A stretch of DNA of 64,000 nucleotides. Source: Clostridiales bacterium (lineage in GTDB: Bacteria > Bacillota > Sulfobacillia > RBS10-35). The stretch spans positions 186,001 to 250,000 of the forward strand of contig JAHHQG010000025.1 in assembly GCA_018729555.1 (NCBI GenBank), given 5' to 3'. Numbering within the stretch: the first letter of the stretch is position 1; each line of letters begins with the position of its first letter. The position numbers and the translations under genes are program-made. The notes beneath the pieces are model-generated. The model had not been told where the DNA came from and searched no databases. It saw only the letters and a list, made by a program, of their open reading frames with translations. This document shows, piece by piece, positions 59,316-64,000 of this stretch.

Positions 59316-59537
59316 AACCTCCTCCGGGATGCCGTCGATGGCCGCCAGCTTTTCCCGGTCGCCCGATCCCTCCCAGGGATTCCAGCGGCCGCGGATGGTG
59401 TAGGCGGGGCCGGCGAAGGAGGGCTCGGGCCCGGGAACGGGCCAGAAGTCCACCGCCAAAATGGGCGGCTGGAGGCCCAAGGTATCGAAGATATCCGACA
59501 AGAGCGATGTGCCTGCTCGGGTGAAGATCTCTCGCAC
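59316..59537 (-). pseudogene. RraA-like gene, N-terminal part (split by an insertion)
   Basis: 74 codons from GTG 59537 (AGGAGG six bases upstream): REIFTRAGTSLLSDIFDTLG and then FAGPAYTIRG, the N-terminal region of the RraA family, ending at AAIDGIPEEV. The frame then enters the element and stops at 59304. Joined to the fragment at 56914-57339 it rebuilds a ~215-residue protein of family length. Confidence 0.85.
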
Positions 59538-59624
59538 GCCATACCTCCTATCGCCTCGAGGTTAGCAGAGCCGCAGGCCCTTCGTCCTCCCGGAGGGCGA
59601 CGAAGGGGCCGACGGTTCCGAGGG

Positions 59625-59652
59625 TTGCGACCGGGCCGGTCCATGGTATGCT
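59625..59652 (+). promoter_or_regulatory. Putative promoter of nrdR
   Basis: TTGCGA (59625-59630) and TATGCT (59647-59652), 16-base spacer, upstream of the NrdR sites. A TTGACA at 59675-59680 lies between the two boxes but has no good -10 at 16-18 bases. Confidence 0.45.
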
Positions 59653-59658
59653 AGTAGT

Positions 59659-59705
59659 GCGTCATCGATAGTGGTTGACAAGGATGCTACCACTATATCT
59701 AGTGT
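59659..59705. promoter_or_regulatory. NrdR box pair
   Basis: The 16-mer at 59690-59705 (CCACTATATCTAGTGT) matches the NrdR-box consensus at nearly every position. A second, degenerate copy at 59659-59674 keeps only the right half (TAGTGG) but is exactly 31 bases upstream, the usual spacing of paired boxes. Indicates autoregulation of nrdR together with the downstream reductase. Confidence 0.75.
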
Positions 59706-59736
59706 GCTCATGGGCCGAAAGGAGGTGGACCGCCCG

Positions 59737-60198
59737 TTGCTGTGCCCCCTTTGTGGAGAAGGCGAGACGAAAGTAGTGGAGACCCGGCTGGCGGAGGATG
59801 GGAAGGCCCTCCGCAGGCGGCGGGAGTGCCTGCGGTGCCGCCACCGGTTCACCACCTATGAGCGGATCCACGGGGGGCCTCTAGTGGTGCGCAAGAAAGA
59901 CGGCCGGCGGGAGCCTTTTCAGCCGGACAAGCTTCGGAGGGGCATCACCACGGCCTGCGAGAAGCGGCAGGTACCCACCGATGCCATTGAGAAAGCCGTG
60001 AGGAACATCGAGGAATTCTTCCTCGCCCAGGGGCGCCGCGAGGTATCCAGCCGGGAGATCGGCGAAAAGGCCCTGGAGTGGCTGCGCCAGACCGACGATA
60101 TCGCCTTTATCCGCTTTGCCTCGGTGTACTTGGACTTCGAAGATCTCAACCGATTCCGCCAAGAGATCGACGAACTGATGAAAAGCAAAAGCCGTTGA
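59737..60198 (+). CDS. nrdR: Transcriptional repressor NrdR
   Basis: 153 residues. Zinc ribbon CPLCG ... CLRCRHRFTTYER followed by an ATP-cone domain (VVRKKDGRREPFQPDKLRRGI). Senses dATP/ATP and represses ribonucleotide reductase genes. TTG 59737 follows AGGAGGTG and begins right before the first zinc-binding cysteines; the longer frame reads through its own operator. Confidence 0.95.
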   Translation: MLCPLCGEGETKVVETRLAEDGKALRRRRECLRCRHRFTTYERIHGGPLVVRKKDGRREPFQPDKLRRGITTACEKRQVPTDAIEKAVRNIEEFFLAQGRREVSSREIGEKALEWLRQTDDIAFIRFASVYLDFEDLNRFRQEIDELMKSKSR

Positions 60199-60212
60199 GA
60201 GGGGCTCGGGTT

Positions 60213-62738
60213 ATGACCGAATACGGGGGTCTGCCCACAGAGCTGGGATGGAAAATCTTCATCGACCGCTACACCATGAAGGACCAGACGCGGGCCTTTG
60301 TCCCCGGGGATCTGGCGGTGGTCCAGGTGGGGGACGATCCCCGCTGGCCCGTCAAGGAGCTGGCGGAGGTCCTGAAGGTTGAAGGGGAAGAGCTGGAGCT
60401 CAAGCTCCTCACGGGGGAGAACAAGGGCCAGGTCATCCGGAAGGAAGTGAGGGCCTGCGATCGCCCCCTGGAGCGGAACATCTTCGAAGTGGCCCGCCGG
60501 GTGGCCAGGGGTCTTGCCAGCGTCGAGCCCGACGATGAGCGGAAAGCCTTGTGGGAAGAAGCCTTCTATGAGGAACTGAGCGGGCTCCGGGTGGTCCCGG
60601 GAGGAAGGATCTGGGCGGGGGCCGGCACGGGCATTCCCGTTACCCTCTACAACTGCTTCGTCATCCCCAGCCCGGAAGACAGCCGCCAGGGGATCGTAAA
60701 GACCCTGGGGCAGATGATCGAGATCATGTCGAGGGGTGGGGGTGTAGGCATCACCGTCTCCAGCCTCCGGCCTTACCGGGCGGTGGTCCGGGGCGTCAAC
60801 GGCCGCTCTTCGGGGGCCGCCAGCTGGATGGAGCTCTACAGCCTCGCCACGGGCCTGGTGGAGCAGGGCGGAAGCCGCCGGGGGGCGTTGATGCTCCAGC
60901 TGGATATCCGCCATCCCGACTGGAAGCGCTTTGTGGATGCCAAGAAGACCCCCGGCAAGGTGGAAAACGCCAACATCAGCTTCCGCATCACCGACGAATT
61001 CATGGAAGCGGTGAAAGAAGACCGGGAGTGGACCTTCTGGTTCCCCGACACCTCTCACCCCGATTACGACAAGATCTGGCGGGGGGATTTCGACGACTGG
61101 GAACGGCGGGGCCTTCCCAAGGTGATCTACGAGACCCGCCCGGCCCGGGAAGTTTGGAACGAGATTGTGAAAGCCGCCTGGGAGAGCGCCGAGCCCGGGG
61201 TGGTCTTCTCCACCCGGCACGAGAAGGAGTCCAACTCCTGGTACTTCAACCCCCTCATCTCCACCAACCCCTGTGCCGAAGAGCCCCTTCCGGCATGGGG
61301 CGTCTGCACCCTGGGCCATGTGAACCTCAGCCGCTTCTACGACAAGGAGCGGGACGACGTGGACTGGGAAGGCCTCAAGAAGGCGGTGCGGGTGGGGGTC
61401 AGGCTTCTCGACAACGTCATCGACCACACGGCCTACTTCTTCGAGGAAAACCGCGAAAACCAGATGAAGGAGCGGCGGATCGGCCTGGGCACCTTAGGGC
61501 TGGGAGAGCTCCTCATCCGCCTGAAGCTCCGTTACGGGAGCCCGGAAGCGGTGGATTTCGTCGACAAACTCTACCGCTTCATCGCCGTCGAAGCCTACCG
61601 AGCTTCCATCGACTTGGCGAAAGAAAAGGGGCCCTTCCCCGCCTTCGATGCCGAGCTCTTCCTCCAGTCGGGGTTCATGCAGCGGATGCCCGAAGAGATC
61701 CGGGAGGCCATTCGCCAGCACGGCATCCGCAATGTCACCGTCCTTACCCAGGCGCCCACCGGCACCGTGGGCACCATGCTGGATACCTCCACGGGCATCG
61801 AGCCCTTCTACAGCTTGAAGTTCGTCCGGAGAAGCCGCCTCGGCGAAGCGGTGCAGTATGTCCGGGTGGCCGAGGAGTGGATGGAAGAGCACCCCGGCGA
61901 GGAGCTTCCGCCTTACTTCGTGGGGGCCATGGATCTCACGCCGGAAGAACACATCCGCATGCAGGCGGCCATCCAGCGCTGGACCGACAGCTCCATCTCC
62001 AAGACGGCCAACGTCCCCGCCGATTACACGGTGGAAGACACGGAAAAGCTCTACCGCCTGGCCTATGAGCTGGGGTGCAAGGGGGTCACCATCTACCGGG
62101 ACAAGTCCCGCCACGAGCAGGTACTCCATGTGGCGGAACCCGACGACAAGGCCAAGGAGGGGGAGAAAGAGAAAGGGGTAAAGGTCAACGGGCAGTGGGG
62201 CCGCATCCGGCCCATCCCAAGACCCCGCCGCCTCCAGGGTGTCACGGACGTCCGGGAGACGCCCCTGGGGAAGCTCTTCCTCACCCTGAACCTCTACAAG
62301 GGCCATCCCTTCGAGCTCTTCGCCCAGATCGGGAAAGCTGGGAGCGACGTGACGGCCTTCACCGAGGCCGTGGCCCGCCTGGTCTCCCTCGCCTTGCGCT
62401 CGGGGGTCGATCCCCGGGAAGTGGCCGATCAGCTCATGGGCATCGGGGGAAGCCGTTCCGTGGGCTATGGCCCCGGCCGCGTCCGTTCCGTGCCCGATGC
62501 CATCGGCCAGTTCATCGCCGAGATGATCCAGGATGGGTCTCCGGCGGCGGTGGAGGCGGAGGACGCCTTGGACACGGAAGATCCATCCCCTGGCCAGCTC
62601 CGGCTGAGCCTCACCACCACCGGCAACGGCAAGTCCCAGCCGGTATCGGGGGATCTCTGCCCCTCCTGCGGGCTCCAGAGCCTGGTCCACGAAGAGGGTT
62701 GCGTCCACTGCTACGCTTGTGGTTACAGTGAGTGTTGA
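60213..62738 (+). CDS. nrdJ: Class II (adenosylcobalamin-dependent) ribonucleoside-diphosphate reductase
   Basis: 841 residues. Makes deoxyribonucleotides without oxygen dependence, using coenzyme B12. Active-site blocks: LYNCFVIPSPEDS (substrate-site Cys), SRGGGVGITVSSLRP, NPCAEEPLPAWGVCTLGHVNLS (NxCxE and second Cys), and QAPTGTVGTMLDTSTGIEPFY. SSISKTANVPADYTVED and CKGVTIYRDKSR follow. The C-terminus ends in a zinc-ribbon-like CPSCG ... CVHCYACGYSEC that should carry the redox-shuttle cysteines. ATG 60213 follows GAGAGGGG, 14 bases after nrdR. Confidence 0.94.
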   Translation: MTEYGGLPTELGWKIFIDRYTMKDQTRAFVPGDLAVVQVGDDPRWPVKELAEVLKVEGEELELKLLTGENKGQVIRKEVRACDRPLERNIFEVARRVARGLASVEPDDERKALWEEAFYEELSGLRVVPGGRIWAGAGTGIPVTLYNCFVIPSPEDSRQGIVKTLGQMIEIMSRGGGVGITVSSLRPYRAVVRGVNGRSSGAASWMELYSLATGLVEQGGSRRGALMLQLDIRHPDWKRFVDAKKTPGKVENANISFRITDEFMEAVKEDREWTFWFPDTSHPDYDKIWRGDFDDWERRGLPKVIYETRPAREVWNEIVKAAWESAEPGVVFSTRHEKESNSWYFNPLISTNPCAEEPLPAWGVCTLGHVNLSRFYDKERDDVDWEGLKKAVRVGVRLLDNVIDHTAYFFEENRENQMKERRIGLGTLGLGELLIRLKLRYGSPEAVDFVDKLYRFIAVEAYRASIDLAKEKGPFPAFDAELFLQSGFMQRMPEEIREAIRQHGIRNVTVLTQAPTGTVGTMLDTSTGIEPFYSLKFVRRSRLGEAVQYVRVAEEWMEEHPGEELPPYFVGAMDLTPEEHIRMQAAIQRWTDSSISKTANVPADYTVEDTEKLYRLAYELGCKGVTIYRDKSRHEQVLHVAEPDDKAKEGEKEKGVKVNGQWGRIRPIPRPRRLQGVTDVRETPLGKLFLTLNLYKGHPFELFAQIGKAGSDVTAFTEAVARLVSLALRSGVDPREVADQLMGIGGSRSVGYGPGRVRSVPDAIGQFIAEMIQDGSPAAVEAEDALDTEDPSPGQLRLSLTTTGNGKSQPVSGDLCPSCGLQSLVHEEGCVHCYACGYSEC

Positions 62739-62768
62739 GAAATCATCATCGGGGGTGCAGGGGGCACG

Positions 62769-62987
62769 ATGAGCTCATCGTCAGCGGTGAAAGAAGTCCG
62801 CGCGGGGGACTACGTGTTGACCCTGAAGGCTTGCGGCCAGGAGCTGGTGGAGTGGTTCATCCACCGGGACAAGGGAGGCAAGCGAAAGCTGGTCTTTTCC
62901 GGACAGGCCCCGAACGAAGCGGAAGCCTTGCGCCGCGGGCGGCTCCAGCTGAGCGCCGTCGGTCTTTCCGCCGACAACTGGCGGTGA
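62769..62987 (+). CDS. Small hypothetical protein
   Basis: 72 residues, soluble, no recognised family: an N-terminal beta-like stretch (DYVLTLKACGQELVEWFIH) and a helical C-terminus (APNEAEALRRGRLQLSAVG). ATG 62769 lies 30 bases after the reductase and before a terminator, with plausible codon use. It may be a co-transcribed accessory, but nothing supports a specific role. Confidence 0.55.
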   Translation: MSSSSAVKEVRAGDYVLTLKACGQELVEWFIHRDKGGKRKLVFSGQAPNEAEALRRGRLQLSAVGLSADNWR

Positions 62988-62993
62988 CGAAGA

Positions 62994-63018
62994 GGGGGCC
63001 CCGTCAAGCGGGGCCCCC
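62994..63018. terminator. Hairpin terminator with a stop codon in its loop
   Basis: Ten-bp perfect stem GGGGGCCCCG / CGGGGCCCCC with loop TCAAG. It ends the nrdR-nrdJ operon on the plus strand (followed by ATCCGTTTT). The convergent pseudouridine-synthase gene has its TGA (63006-63004) inside the loop, so the hairpin covers both 3' ends. Confidence 0.75.
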
Positions 63019-63936
63019 ATCCGTTTTCGCGCCTTCCTCTTCCGGGGGAGGCCAGGGCCAGCTCCACCGGCGAAAGACCTCTCGCCACCGGGAGGGCCAG
63101 GGAGCCTGAAGAAGGCCCACCTCCGGGTGGAAAAGGCTCCGGGCGTGGAGGAGAAACCCCTTTCCCCCGGGCAACCTGCCCCGGGAACCGTAGCGGTCAT
63201 CGCCCAGAAGAGGGGTCCCTACGGCTGCCAGGTGGGCCCGGATCTGGTGGGTTCGGCCCGTCAGGGGGAGGATCTTCAAAAGGGAAGGGCCTGCTGATCC
63301 CCGGTAGATGGGGATGATCCTCGTGATGGCCTCCTTTCCCGAAGGATCCACCACGCTCTTTTGGATATCCCGAAGATGGAGGAGGGGAAGGCGGATTTCC
63401 CCCGAAAAGGGAATGCCTTCCGCCACCCCGAAATAGATCTTGGTGACCTTCCCTTCCCGAAAGGCCCGGGTCCAGAAATCGGTGGCCTCTCGGGTGAGGC
63501 CGAAGATCACCAGCCCTGAAGTCTCCCGATCCAGGCGGTGGGCCGGGCTGGGAGGGAAGGTGAGGGAGAGGCCCATTTCCCTGGCCCAGGCCGCCACCCT
63601 CCCCACCAGGTGATCACCCTCCGGGTGAAAGAGAGGAAGGCCCGCCGGCTTGGCCACGGCGATCCAGCCGTCTCCTTCAACCACGATGGAAGGCGGGGGA
63701 AAGGAACCCCGGTTCTCCTTCCACAAGGCAACCGGCGGCTCGGGAAGGAGGATCCGGTCGCCGGCCTTTAGCTTTTGGCTGGGAAGGGCCTTTTGGCCGT
63801 TGACCCGGATGCGCCCCTTCCGGATGTTCTTGTGGAGGGCTGTGAGGGGCATGGTTTTAAGAAGGCGCTTCAGGAGGGAGATGAGGGTGCGCCCCGCCTG
63901 ATCTTCGGGAACGGTAAACTCCCACATACCCTTCAT
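63004..63936 (-). CDS. RluA-family pseudouridine synthase
   Basis: 310 residues. An S4-like RNA-binding lead (ALHKNIRKGRIRVNGQ near residue 34) is followed by the synthase domain with the catalytic aspartate in AHRLDRETSGLVIFG (~133), KIYFGVAEG and LTGRTHQIRAHLAAVGTPLLGDDRYG. Acts on 23S rRNA or tRNA uridines; the exact site (RluC/RluD-like) cannot be told. ATG 63936 follows AAGGA by eight bases. The C-terminal tail is Pro/Glu rich. Confidence 0.93.
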   Translation of the reverse strand: MKGMWEFTVPEDQAGRTLISLLKRLLKTMPLTALHKNIRKGRIRVNGQKALPSQKLKAGDRILLPEPPVALWKENRGSFPPPSIVVEGDGWIAVAKPAGLPLFHPEGDHLVGRVAAWAREMGLSLTFPPSPAHRLDRETSGLVIFGLTREATDFWTRAFREGKVTKIYFGVAEGIPFSGEIRLPLLHLRDIQKSVVDPSGKEAITRIIPIYRGSAGPSLLKILPLTGRTHQIRAHLAAVGTPLLGDDRYGSRGRLPGGKGFLLHARSLFHPEVGLLQAPWPSRWREVFRRWSWPWPPPEEEGAKTDGGPA

Positions 63937-64000
63937 GGTACCGTCCTTCTCTGCGGGAAAGGACCCCGAAGGGACCCTCCATCCCGACGAATGAAAGGGT

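Larger units (their letters stand above)
57340..59316 (-). mobile_element. IS607-type element (tnpA-tnpB) inserted in the RraA-like gene
   Basis: About 1.98 kb; ends are placed to within ~6 bases from where the host reading frame breaks (CAT codon at 57337-57339; GTT codon at 59316-59318). It carries a serine-recombinase gene and tnpB, overlapping by 14 bases, as in IS607 elements. No terminal inverted repeats or target duplication are apparent, as expected for this family. A short dyad ACGAT-CA-ATCGT (59288-59299) lies at the tnpA end and TATCCC-AAC-GGGATA (57347-57361) at the tnpB end. Confidence 0.85.

Overview
The window is GC-rich and densely coded. It comes from the chromosome of an endospore-forming Bacillota-like bacterium, probably a deep-branching, possibly thermophilic clostridial or Thermaerobacter/Symbiobacterium-type lineage (placement is inference). 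Supporting signs are the Gram-positive gene order phoH-yqfF-ybeY-dgkA-era, a perfect CIRCE element before groES-groEL, a GerD-like germination lipoprotein, a Spo0-type histidine kinase behind a sigma-H-like promoter, GatCAB, many GTG/TTG starts with strong GGAGG Shine-Dalgarno sequences, and an adenosylcobalamin-type ribonucleotide reductase under NrdR. No tRNA, rRNA or CRISPR array was seen, and no gene-free stretch exceeds about 300 bases.

Layout. 1-6.5 kb: yqfD(end)-phoH-yqfF-ybeY-dgkA-era-guaB, the last with no canonical start codon where one is expected. 6.5-13.3 kb: one tightly overlapping operon with a small membrane protein, FtsX-like permease, LolD-like ATPase, second FtsX-like permease, MutL/GlmL-family ATPase, an unrecognised barrel-sandwich-like protein and a membrane protein. 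13.3-17.4 kb: GH18 protein (minus), then thiolase-moeA-moaC. 17.4-20.6 kb: groESL with CIRCE, a CvpA-like protein and a TPR protein. 20.8-26.5 kb: a peptide ABC uptake cluster with two paralogous binding lipoproteins around two permeases and no ATPase; the second binding protein has a 1-base frameshift behind its signal peptide. 26.6-32.3 kb: heterodimeric ABC exporter, hpt, a stand-alone GMP synthetase ATP-pyrophosphatase and a GerD-like lipoprotein. 32.4-45.2 kb: sensor kinase, pcrA, ligA, a binding-protein-like membrane protein, gatCAB, an S66 peptidase, a hypothetical and queG.

45.3-47.0 kb (minus) holds the most interesting locus. A 500-residue protein with TPR-like repeats and a degenerate HD-GYP domain overlaps by four bases (ATGA) a 44-codon gene for a short secreted peptide, an arrangement like Rap-Phr but with a different effector. 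It is divergent from the NADH dehydrogenase operon (47.1-56.9 kb, nuoABCDHIJKLMN, no nuoEFG), and the shared intergenic region carries two dyads and a good sigma-A promoter.

56.9-59.6 kb: an RraA-like gene split by an IS607-type element whose serine recombinase is frameshifted while its TnpB keeps a full RuvC triad. 59.6-64.0 kb: nrdR with an NrdR box, class II ribonucleotide reductase, a small hypothetical and an RluA-family pseudouridine synthase (minus).
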